From NCBI GenBank assembly GCA_046294915.1, contig JBKBOE010000034.1, forward strand, positions 1-29,644: a stretch of DNA of 29,644 nt, written 5' to 3'. The position numbers were made by a program, and so were the translations under genes. Below are positions 23,419 through 29,644 of the stretch, piece by piece. Each line of letters opens with the position of its first letter. Position 1 is the first letter of the stretch. Below the pieces are notes generated by a model. It was not told the origin of the DNA, did no database searches, and saw nothing but the letters and a program-made list of their open reading frames with translations. The DNA comes from UBA2336 sp046294915 (lineage in GTDB: Bacteria > Bacteroidota > Bacteroidia > Cytophagales > Cyclobacteriaceae).

Positions 23419-24095
23419 TGCCTCAAAAACCTGTAGTTTCTTTTTTACTATTCATTCTCTCAACATCACTCATCGCCCAACGATCGGAAATCGGATTTGG
23501 GCTGGGGGCATTTACCTATACGGGCGACCTGGTCCGTACGTTTTCCGCCTCTAACCTCACGCCTGCCGGAACAATCATCTACCGAAATAATGTAAGCAAG
23601 GTGGTCAGTTTCCGGTCAACATTAACAGCCGGAAAACTCAGCGCCTCCGAAGTTCCGCTGGACGCTGCAGCCGGAGTCCGCAACGCTGCGTTCGATATTT
23701 TTCTGTTTGAAGCCGCCCTCGGATTTGAATATCACTTTCTTGACTGGCGTGACAGCAGACGGCCCATGCGGTATACCCCATACCTTTTTGCCGGCTTTGG
23801 GTTGTTTGGCATTAGCGGATACGACACCAAGCCGGTAGAATACAGTAACGTGCAGGGAGCAATTCCATTTGGTGGCGGATTCAAGTACATCCTTAATCCA
23901 AAAATGTATGCTTCGTTCGAAGTGGGTATCCGCAAAACGTTCTTCGACTACCTGGATAACATTTCGGGCGGAGATCAAACCCAGAAGAATTACCGGTACG
24001 GCAACCCGAACGATTACGACAACTACTTTTTTGTAGGCATAACCCTAACCCGCACATTTTACGACATCCCGTGCCCGACTAACCCGTATAGGTAA
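23415..24095 (+). CDS. DUF6089-type outer-membrane beta-barrel protein (smaller paralogue)
   Basis: A protein of 226 residues with a signal peptide (MMPQKPVVSFLLFILSTSLIAQ), then beta-rich sequence. Matching elements shared with the preceding protein include IGFGLGAFTYTGDL, YTPYLFAGFGLFGISG, IPFGGGFKYILNPKMYASFEVGIRKTFFDYLDNISGG and the final YFFVGITLTRTFYDIPCP. The DYLDDVSGN/DYLDNISGG turn is common to both, which supports their relationship. Two start codons lie in tandem (ATGATG at 23415); the first overlaps the upstream stop. Function unknown. Fifteen to forty-five bases separate it from uppS, depending on the uppS start. Confidence 0.84.
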   Translation: MMPQKPVVSFLLFILSTSLIAQRSEIGFGLGAFTYTGDLVRTFSASNLTPAGTIIYRNNVSKVVSFRSTLTAGKLSASEVPLDAAAGVRNAAFDIFLFEAALGFEYHFLDWRDSRRPMRYTPYLFAGFGLFGISGYDTKPVEYSNVQGAIPFGGGFKYILNPKMYASFEVGIRKTFFDYLDNISGGDQTQKNYRYGNPNDYDNYFFVGITLTRTFYDIPCPTNPYR

Positions 24096-24124
24096 CATCG
24101 TGGTCATGAATTGGTAAAATACGC

Positions 24125-24132
24125 TAATTTTG
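24125..24132 (+). promoter_or_regulatory. Candidate -7 element for uppS
   Basis: TAATTTTG is a full TAnnTTTG match lying 8 bases before the GTG chosen as the uppS start. It would begin transcription close to 24138-24140, leaving almost no leader. A frame open further upstream would place this element inside coding sequence, so it and the start choice stand or fall together. No -33 box is seen. Confidence 0.35.
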
Positions 24133-24140
24133 CCTCCCTT

Positions 24141-24893
24141 GTGGCTTCCTTTAAAGAACATATCGACTTCAGTAAACTGCCCCGGCACATTGCCATTATC
24201 ATGGACGGAAACGGGCGTTGGGCCAAGAAGAAAGGAGCTATGCGCATATTCGGTCACCGTAATGCTGTTCAGGCCGTGCGTGAAGTTACCGAAGCAAGTG
24301 GTGAACTGGGCATAAAATACCTTACCCTCTACGCATTTTCCACCGAAAACTGGGGGCGACCCAAAGAAGAGGTTGAAGGCCTCATGGAGTTACTGGTGAA
24401 CACCCTGAAACAGGAAATCCATACGCTTATGGAAAATCAGGTTAAACTCATTACCATTGGCGATACATCCCATCTTCCGCAAAGTTGCCAGGAAAACCTT
24501 GCCTGGGCTGTGAATATGACTAAAGGAAACAGTGGCCTGGTACTGATTCTGGCACTAAGTTACAGCGGCCGGTGGGAGATTGTTGAGGCTGCAAAGTCAT
24601 TGGTAAACGACATCCAGCGGGGAGCGCTCAACTCAGAGCTGTTAACCGAAGAAGTATTTGAACGATACCTGAAAACCGTGGGCATTCCCGATCCTGAATT
24701 GCTTATTCGCACCAGTGGAGAGATGCGCATCAGCAATTTTTTGTTGTGGCAAATAGCCTATACTGAACTTTATATAACGCCTACGCTTTGGCCCGACTTC
24801 CGCAAAGAGCACCTGTACGAAGCCATTTGGTCATACCAACAACGCGAACGCAGGTTTGGCAAAACAAGTGAACAACTGAACCCGGTAAGCTGA
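24141..24893 (+). CDS. uppS: Undecaprenyl diphosphate synthase (isoprenyl transferase)
   Basis: A protein of 250 residues with a GTG start. It is a cis-prenyltransferase that extends farnesyl diphosphate with isopentenyl units to the C55 lipid carrier used for peptidoglycan and surface polysaccharides. The catalytic motif HIAIIMDGNGRWAKKKG carries the essential Asp at about 22. Other conserved blocks are FGHRNAVQAVREV, YAFSTENWGRPKEEV and RTSGEMRISNFLLWQIAYTELY with TLWPDF. The frame is open to a TTG at 24111, but the GTG at 24141 gives the usual short N-terminus (ASFKEHIDFSKLPRHIAII) and follows a -7-like box. It ends right before bamA with no spacer (TGA then ATG). Confidence 0.95.
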   Translation: MASFKEHIDFSKLPRHIAIIMDGNGRWAKKKGAMRIFGHRNAVQAVREVTEASGELGIKYLTLYAFSTENWGRPKEEVEGLMELLVNTLKQEIHTLMENQVKLITIGDTSHLPQSCQENLAWAVNMTKGNSGLVLILALSYSGRWEIVEAAKSLVNDIQRGALNSELLTEEVFERYLKTVGIPDPELLIRTSGEMRISNFLLWQIAYTELYITPTLWPDFRKEHLYEAIWSYQQRERRFGKTSEQLNPVS

Positions 24894-27575
24894 ATGAGAA
24901 TTGTGTTGCTGTTATTTGCGCTGGCGCTCCTTACCCTTGATGTGAACGCCCAATTCAGGAGAAACCGCACTTCGGCTGTTGACAACAACCTGAACTATGC
25001 AAACCCTACCGAATACACCATTGCCGGAATTGATGCCAGCGGTTTGAACGTACTTGATCCGGCCGCCATGGTATCTCTTGCCGGGCTACGTGTTGGCGAT
25101 AAGGTAAAAATTCCGGGAGATGCCATTTCCGGTGCAATCCGTAAACTCTGGAAACATGGCCTGGTAGGCGATGTATCCATTTCCGTTCAACGCATTGAAG
25201 GCGACCAGGTGTGGCTGGCCATCCAGCTTGCCGAACGCCCCCGCCTCTCCAATTTTTACTTTACCGGAATTAACAAATCGCAACAATCCTCACTCAAAGA
25301 AGACCTGACCCTCATTCGCGGAAAAATCGTTAACGATGCTATGATCCGGAACACCGAACTGGCCGTGAGGAAATTTTTTGTGAAAAAAGGATACCTGAAC
25401 ACCGATGTGAAAGTGATTCAGGAACACGATTCAATAACCGATGGAATACGGCTGCGCATAAGCGTAAACACCGGCTCCAAAGTAAGGATCAACCGCATAC
25501 GCTTCATTGACAACGAAAAGTTTGCCGATAACACACTGAAGGCGAAAATGAAAGGAACCAGCGAACACGCGCGTTTTGCATTACACCGAACAGCGCTGCA
25601 AAAACTTTTCACAGTTACGACCAGCGATATAAAAACCTTCTTCGATACTACTTATAAAGTAGGCTGGAACGAAGTGCGTGAGGCCCTCAGCCAGAATATT
25701 CAACTCAACGTATTCAAAGGATCGAAGTTTATTCAAACCGATTACGAAGACGATAAGCAAAAAGTCATCGCCTTCTATAACTCAAAGGGATACCGCGATG
25801 CAGAGATCCTTGAAGATACCGTGTACTCAAAAGACAGGCGCACCATCAATATCGACTTGCGCGTAGAGGAAGGCCGAAAATACTATTTCAGAAACATTAT
25901 CTGGACAGGAAACTACATTCACACTGATAAAACATTAAATGCCATTCTGGGGATAAAAAAGGGCGATGTCTACAACCGCGAACTCATCGACAAGAAACTT
26001 TCCTTCAATCCGAAAGGCTCTGACATCAGCGGACTTTATATGGATGACGGCTATCTCTTCTTCCGGATTAACCCGGTTGAATATGCCGTAGGGGGCGATT
26101 CCATTGATGTGGAGATGCGCATTTTTGAAGGCGAGCAGGCCACCATAAACGAAGTATTGATTTCCGGAAACGAACGCACCAGCGACCACGTGATCAGGAG
26201 GGAACTATACACTTTACCGGGGCAAAAATTCAGGCGATCGGACATTATCCGAACACAGCAAAAGCTTGGGCAACTGGGCTACTTTAATCCGCAAACCATT
26301 AACCCTGATCTGCGACCTAACCCGGCTACCGGTACGGTGGACGTGGAGTGGCAGGTTGAAGAACAATCTAACGATCAGATTGAACTCTCTGGCGGATGGG
26401 GAGGAGCTTTTGGATTTATCGGTACTGTGGGCCTTACCTTCAATAATTTCTCGGCCCGAAACATTATGCATCCCAGCAAATGGAAACCCTTGCCGGTAGG
26501 CGATGGGCAACGTTTATCATTACGCATTCAGGCCAACGGACGGAACTTCCAAAACTACAGCATTTCATTCAGTGAGCCCTGGCTGGGTGGCCGAAAGCCC
26601 CAATCGTTTTCCATCAGTGCCAATAAATCCCTATCACGCCAATTCTATAACCGGGCCGATAGCCTGGGCATCGTGCGCGAAATTCAAACCAAAATTGGTG
26701 TGAGCAATATCTCCGTGGGATTAGGCCGCGTTTTAAACTGGCCCGATAATTATTTCACCCTTGCCAACTCCCTGTCGTTTACCGTTTACGATTTACGCAA
26801 TGCCCCGAACTATATACCCGGCTGCGTAAATTGTACTTCCAACTCCATTACGCTCAACACCACCCTTGCCCGTAACAGCATTGATAACCCAATGTATCCA
26901 TCGCAGGGATCAACGATTTCTCTGAGCGGAACTTTTACCCCTCCGTTTTCCAGATACCGTAACCTCAACTATGAAACAGCTACCAGCGAAGAAATTTACA
27001 AGTGGGTAGAGTATTACAAAATTATGTTCGATGCCAAATACTATATGCCACTGGACCGCAAGAACAAACTGGTATTCGAAGCAAAGGCACACTTTGGATT
27101 TATCGGCCGGTATACAGCATCGCTGGACTACACCCCGTTTGAACGATTCTTCGTTGGGGGAGCAGGATTGGCCGGTGGGTTTGGCTCATTTGTGTTAGGC
27201 CAGGACGTGATCGGTCTCCGCGGTTATGACGACAACCAGATAACACCCCCCTACAACGCCTTAGACAGGTCCGTGCGGGGCGGTATTACCTACACCAAAA
27301 TGGGTATGGAATTGCGCTACCCCATTACCACCAGCAATGCGGCTACCATTTACGGGTTTTTGTTTGCCGAAGCCGGCAACAACTGGAACAATTATCAGGA
27401 CTTTAATCCTTTCAATTTATACAAAGCAGCCGGGTTTGGCGTTCGTATCTTTATGCCGGCATTTGGGTTAATCGGGCTTAACTGGGGAATTCCATTCGAT
27501 CCCTTCCCGTTGGGTTCAGATAACCCTGTTGGCGGCTCGAAGTTTCAATTCACAATTGGCCAGCAAATCCGTTAA
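24894..27575 (+). CDS. bamA: Outer-membrane assembly factor BamA
   Basis: A protein of 893 residues, the central insertase that folds beta-barrel proteins into the outer membrane. It has a signal peptide (MRIVLLLFALALLTLDVNAQ), a run of POTRA repeats from about residue 40 to 480 (among them RLSNFYFTGINKSQ, YYFRNIIWTGNYIHTDKTLN and ATINEVLISGNERTSDHVIRREL), and a C-terminal surface-antigen barrel. The loop-6 signature RGY lies at Arg776-Tyr778 in GLRGYDDNQ. Greater length than the E. coli protein (about 800) is usual for this phylum. The C-terminus reads KFQFTIGQQIR, so it ends with Arg instead of the aromatic residue expected of a beta-signal. Neighbours upstream (uppS) and downstream (two Skp-type chaperones) fit its role. 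Confidence 0.96.
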   Translation: MRIVLLLFALALLTLDVNAQFRRNRTSAVDNNLNYANPTEYTIAGIDASGLNVLDPAAMVSLAGLRVGDKVKIPGDAISGAIRKLWKHGLVGDVSISVQRIEGDQVWLAIQLAERPRLSNFYFTGINKSQQSSLKEDLTLIRGKIVNDAMIRNTELAVRKFFVKKGYLNTDVKVIQEHDSITDGIRLRISVNTGSKVRINRIRFIDNEKFADNTLKAKMKGTSEHARFALHRTALQKLFTVTTSDIKTFFDTTYKVGWNEVREALSQNIQLNVFKGSKFIQTDYEDDKQKVIAFYNSKGYRDAEILEDTVYSKDRRTINIDLRVEEGRKYYFRNIIWTGNYIHTDKTLNAILGIKKGDVYNRELIDKKLSFNPKGSDISGLYMDDGYLFFRINPVEYAVGGDSIDVEMRIFEGEQATINEVLISGNERTSDHVIRRELYTLPGQKFRRSDIIRTQQKLGQLGYFNPQTINPDLRPNPATGTVDVEWQVEEQSNDQIELSGGWGGAFGFIGTVGLTFNNFSARNIMHPSKWKPLPVGDGQRLSLRIQANGRNFQNYSISFSEPWLGGRKPQSFSISANKSLSRQFYNRADSLGIVREIQTKIGVSNISVGLGRVLNWPDNYFTLANSLSFTVYDLRNAPNYIPGCVNCTSNSITLNTTLARNSIDNPMYPSQGSTISLSGTFTPPFSRYRNLNYETATSEEIYKWVEYYKIMFDAKYYMPLDRKNKLVFEAKAHFGFIGRYTASLDYTPFERFFVGGAGLAGGFGSFVLGQDVIGLRGYDDNQITPPYNALDRSVRGGITYTKMGMELRYPITTSNAATIYGFLFAEAGNNWNNYQDFNPFNLYKAAGFGVRIFMPAFGLIGLNWGIPFDPFPLGSDNPVGGSKFQFTIGQQIR

Positions 27576-27577
27576 AA

Positions 27578-28114
27578 ATGCGGTTTTATCTTATTCCAAT
27601 ATTTTTTTTCATTTTCGGCCTGAATTTTGTCCAGGCTCAACGGTTCGGTTACATCGACACGGATTTTATTTTGAACAAAATGCCGGAGTATAAAAAAGCG
27701 CAGGATGAAATAAACCGGCTGTCGGAACTGTGGGAAAAGGAAATTCAAACCATGATGAAAAACATTGAAGGATTGTACAGCACGTTACAGGCCGAACAGG
27801 TTTTACTCACGGATGCTATGCGGAAAGAACGGCTCGAGTTCATTAACCGGAAGGAAGCCGACCTGAAGGAATATCAAAAAAAGGTGTTCGGTTTTGACGG
27901 ATTGTTCTTTCTGAAAAAACAAGAGTTGATAAAACCCATTCAGGATAAAGTGTGGGATGCCGTGGATAAAGTGGCTAAAAAGAATAACCTGGCCATCGTG
28001 TTTGATAAATCAGGCGAATTAATAATGATCTACACCGACCCGCGCTATGACTACACCGATTTTGTATTGGAAGAGCTAGGCCTGGGCGATGCCAACGATA
28101 AAGTAAAAAACTAA
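27578..28114 (+). CDS. OmpH/Skp-family periplasmic chaperone (first copy)
   Basis: A protein of 178 residues with a signal peptide (MRFYLIPIFFFIFGLNFVQA). The mature part opens with the family motif RFGYIDTDFILNKMPEYKKAQ, and a long charged coiled-coil of about 75 residues forms the tentacle helices. It ends in a beta-rich base containing NNLAIVFDKSGELIMIYTDPRYDYTDFVLEEL. Skp proteins are trimeric and hold unfolded outer-membrane proteins in the periplasm for delivery to BamA. It begins two bases after the bamA stop. The VFDKSGELIMIYTDPRYDYTD segment is typical of Bacteroidota copies. Confidence 0.93.
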   Translation: MRFYLIPIFFFIFGLNFVQAQRFGYIDTDFILNKMPEYKKAQDEINRLSELWEKEIQTMMKNIEGLYSTLQAEQVLLTDAMRKERLEFINRKEADLKEYQKKVFGFDGLFFLKKQELIKPIQDKVWDAVDKVAKKNNLAIVFDKSGELIMIYTDPRYDYTDFVLEELGLGDANDKVKN

Positions 28115-28136
28115 CTATTGATTTAAATTTACTGTG

Positions 28137-28670
28137 ATGAGAACCTTCGTATTTTTAGCTGCTTTCGGATTTGCCATGCAAGTTGCGCAAGCACAAACTC
28201 AGAAAATCGGCTATGCTGATGTGGAATACATTTTCAGCCAGATGCCGGAAGCCCGGCAAATCGAAACGGAACTGCAGTCGCTTCAAACCCAACTGAAAAA
28301 TCAGCTGGATGCCAAAGTAGCCGAGTTCCAGAAAAAACTGGCCGAGTACCAGCAATACGGATCAACCGTTCCGGATGCCGTACGGCAAAACACCGAACGT
28401 GAACTTCAGCAAATGCAAACCAACATTGAAAAGCTGCAGCAGGATTCTCAAGCCAACTTTCAGAAGAAGCAAACCCAGTTAATGGAGCCGGTTTACGCCA
28501 AAGTGGGTAAGGCCATTGAAGAAACTGCCAAAGAAAACGGCTTCTCCCTCATCATCAACAACCAGATCAGCGGGCTGGATGTGGTGTTGTACGGTGATGA
28601 GAAAATCGACATCTCTGAACTGGTGCTGAAAAAAATGGGCATCACACCGAAGCCGCAGGCCAATAAATAA
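28137..28670 (+). CDS. OmpH/Skp-family periplasmic chaperone (second copy)
   Basis: A protein of 177 residues with a signal peptide (MRTFVFLAAFGFAMQVAQAQ). It repeats the family plan: QKIGYADVEYIFSQMPEARQIETEL, then a glutamine-rich coiled-coil (about residues 45-120) with many KLAEYQQYG and LQQMQTNIEKLQQDSQ-type heptads, then the SLIINNQISGLDVVLYGDEKIDISELVLKKM base. The ATG at 28137 was chosen; a GTG one codon earlier is possible. It is clearly diverged from the first copy, especially in the coiled-coil, so the two may handle different clients or form hetero-oligomers; that is inference. It is the last gene of the uppS-bamA run and precedes a hairpin terminator. Confidence 0.93.
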   Translation: MRTFVFLAAFGFAMQVAQAQTQKIGYADVEYIFSQMPEARQIETELQSLQTQLKNQLDAKVAEFQKKLAEYQQYGSTVPDAVRQNTERELQQMQTNIEKLQQDSQANFQKKQTQLMEPVYAKVGKAIEETAKENGFSLIINNQISGLDVVLYGDEKIDISELVLKKMGITPKPQANK

Positions 28671-28690
28671 AATTGCTGCATTGCAACTAT

Positions 28691-28724
28691 AAAAGGCCCC
28701 TGGCATGCCGGGGGTTTTCCTTTT
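28691..28724. terminator. Bidirectional hairpin terminator between ompH and the TerB gene
   Basis: The stem pairs CCCC (28697-28700), a T-G wobble and GG (28702-28703) with CC (28708-28709) and GGGG (28711-28714), over a four-base CATG loop. AAAA lies just before the stem region and TTTT just after, with more T bases to 28724, so it could stop transcription from both sides. It occupies the only convergent junction in the window that has a proper spacer. Confidence 0.8.
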
Positions 28725-28725
28725 A

Positions 28726-29103
28726 TTATATAAGGGACGTTTTCGCAGCAGCATTCACCACGTCATCAAACTCAATGCCGGCCATTTTAATGGAATACAG
28801 AAGCAGCCGTACCTCCTTAACGTGAACACGGCCATCAACTTCTGACATTTTATACAGGATGACGAAAGCCTTTAGTTTCTCCTCTTCTGAACAATTGTTT
28901 AACCGTTCAATGCCTGCCTGGTAAATATCTCTCTCTTTCCGGGATAAAACATCGTGTTCGAACTGCGAAAAAACATCATCTGAAATTCCTTCCCGGTTTT
29001 TGATCAGTTGCAATGCCTTCTTTTCATTTTCATCTACAAAACCATCGGCACTTACCAGCAAGTGCACAAGGTATAACAGGCCGAGTTGATAGTCGTTACT
29101 CAT
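28726..29103 (-). CDS. TerB-like protein
   Basis: A protein of 125 residues, all helical, no signal peptide. Two acidic segments, LLVSADGFVDENEKKALQLI near the N-terminus and YKMSEVDGRVHVKEVRLLLYSI near the C-terminus, are the paired motifs of the TerB fold, which can bind metal ions at the acidic loops. TerB proteins were first linked to tellurite resistance but are widespread with unclear roles. The ATG at 29103 was chosen because it gives the usual MSNDYQLGLLYLVHLL opening; the frame is open another 30 codons but that part looks non-coding and overlaps the FeoB end. Located 52 bases downstream of the feoB-type gene on the same strand, possibly co-transcribed. Confidence 0.82.
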   Translation of the reverse strand: MSNDYQLGLLYLVHLLVSADGFVDENEKKALQLIKNREGISDDVFSQFEHDVLSRKERDIYQAGIERLNNCSEEEKLKAFVILYKMSEVDGRVHVKEVRLLLYSIKMAGIEFDDVVNAAAKTSLI

Positions 29104-29155
29104 TGGGGTAGCTTCAATTTTTAAAGATAAGGCAATTTTGCGGTAATGCCGCAAA

Positions 29156-29644
29156 TCAGTCCAGGAGCTGAAAGGCAATAAAAGCCGAAACATAAGCCAG
29201 GATGCTCATGTAAGCCAGCTGAAGCAGCGGCCACTTCCAGCTTTTGGTTTCGCGGTACACTACGGCCAGGGTACTCATGCACTGCATGGCAAAGGTGTAG
29301 AAAAGGAGAAGCGACAAGCCCATGGCAAAAGTAAACCGGGGGCCACCCGTTTCAGGGTTAACCTCGGCCGCCATCCTGCTTTTTATGGACGATTGATCTT
29401 CGGTACTGCCTATGCTGTAAATAGTTGCCATGGTTCCCACAAACACCTCACGCGCAGCAAATGAAGTAAGCAGCGCAATGCCGATCTTCCAGTCGTAACC
29501 CAGCGGCTTGATAACCGGCTCCATGGCTTTGCCAATAATGCCGGCATACGAGTGCTCCAGTTTATAAGCAGCTATCCGATCATCCAGTTCCTGCTCTGTT
29601 ATGCGCTGACCCGGAGCCTCCTGCAACACATATTCGCGCGCCTT
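29156..29644 (-). CDS. feoB: Ferrous iron transporter FeoB, C-terminal part (cut by window edge)
   Basis: About 163 residues of a longer protein; the frame is open to the window edge at 29644, so the 5' part is missing from the window and not from the genome. The sequence has the FeoB gate/core C-terminal features: AGIIGKAMEPVIKPLGYDWKIGIALLTSFAAREVFVGTMATIYSIG, then two more hydrophobic helices with LLLFYTFAMQCMSTLAVVYRETKSWKWPLLQLAYM. FeoB is a GTP-driven inner-membrane importer of Fe(II). The N-terminal G domain cannot be checked here. The stop at 29156 lies 52 bases before the TerB-like gene. Confidence 0.92.
   Translation of the reverse strand, partial: KAREYVLQEAPGQRITEQELDDRIAAYKLEHSYAGIIGKAMEPVIKPLGYDWKIGIALLTSFAAREVFVGTMATIYSIGSTEDQSSIKSRMAAEVNPETGGPRFTFAMGLSLLLFYTFAMQCMSTLAVVYRETKSWKWPLLQLAYMSILAYVSAFIAFQLLD

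Overview
The window looks like ordinary chromosome from a member of the Bacteroidota, most likely a Cytophagales-type bacterium. The evidence is gene content rather than a marker RNA. It has a CBS–NAD kinase–DUF6089–UppS–BamA–OmpH–OmpH cluster, paired DUF3857 transglutaminase-like exported proteins, TPM-domain proteins with a glycine-rich tail, and a long SNF2 helicase. Start regions lack strong Shine-Dalgarno sequences, and several intergenic gaps carry a TAnnTTTG-like -7 element of the Bacteroidota type. No tRNA, rRNA, CRISPR array, insertion sequence, prophage or integrase was seen. Coding density is very high, and no gene-free stretch exceeds about 110 bases.

Layout. At 1-2103 there may be the tail of an unrecognised gene, then radA followed by a UPF0316/DUF2179 membrane protein on the minus strand. 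At 2202-6058 two exported DUF3857/transglutaminase-like proteins overlap by ATGA; the first has lost the catalytic Cys and His, the second keeps them. At 6059-13913 there are an SDR oxidoreductase, an LpxL/HtrB-type acyltransferase, a large SNF2 helicase, a LolC/LolE-type permease behind rbfA, and a polytopic membrane protein that may be a GT-C glycosyltransferase. At 13903-18811 six minus-strand genes run pdxJ, TPM protein, TPM protein, glyA, tatC, rpiB in transcription order. At 18882-28670 the plus strand carries yqeY, cvpA, an alpha/beta hydrolase, a CBS/ACT-like protein, NAD kinase, two DUF6089 beta-barrel proteins, uppS, bamA and two Skp/OmpH chaperones. This run ends at a clear hairpin terminator. 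At 28726-29644 there are a TerB-like protein and the C-terminal part of FeoB, cut by the window edge.

How the genes fit together. The right half is mainly an envelope-building cluster. UppS makes the undecaprenyl carrier, BamA inserts outer-membrane proteins, the Skp-like proteins escort them, and the two DUF6089 proteins between NAD kinase and UppS are candidate partners. The middle holds vitamin B6 synthesis (PdxJ), a PLP enzyme (GlyA), protein export (TatC) and pentose-phosphate chemistry (RpiB).

No clear novel defence or mobile system is visible. The points most worth a second look are the intact/degenerate transglutaminase-like pair, a palindromic face-to-face pair of -7 elements between pdxJ and yqeY, the near-leaderless GTG start proposed for uppS, the TPM pair without LemA, and the frequent tail-to-tail gene overlaps. 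All names rest on reading motifs by eye; no database search was run.
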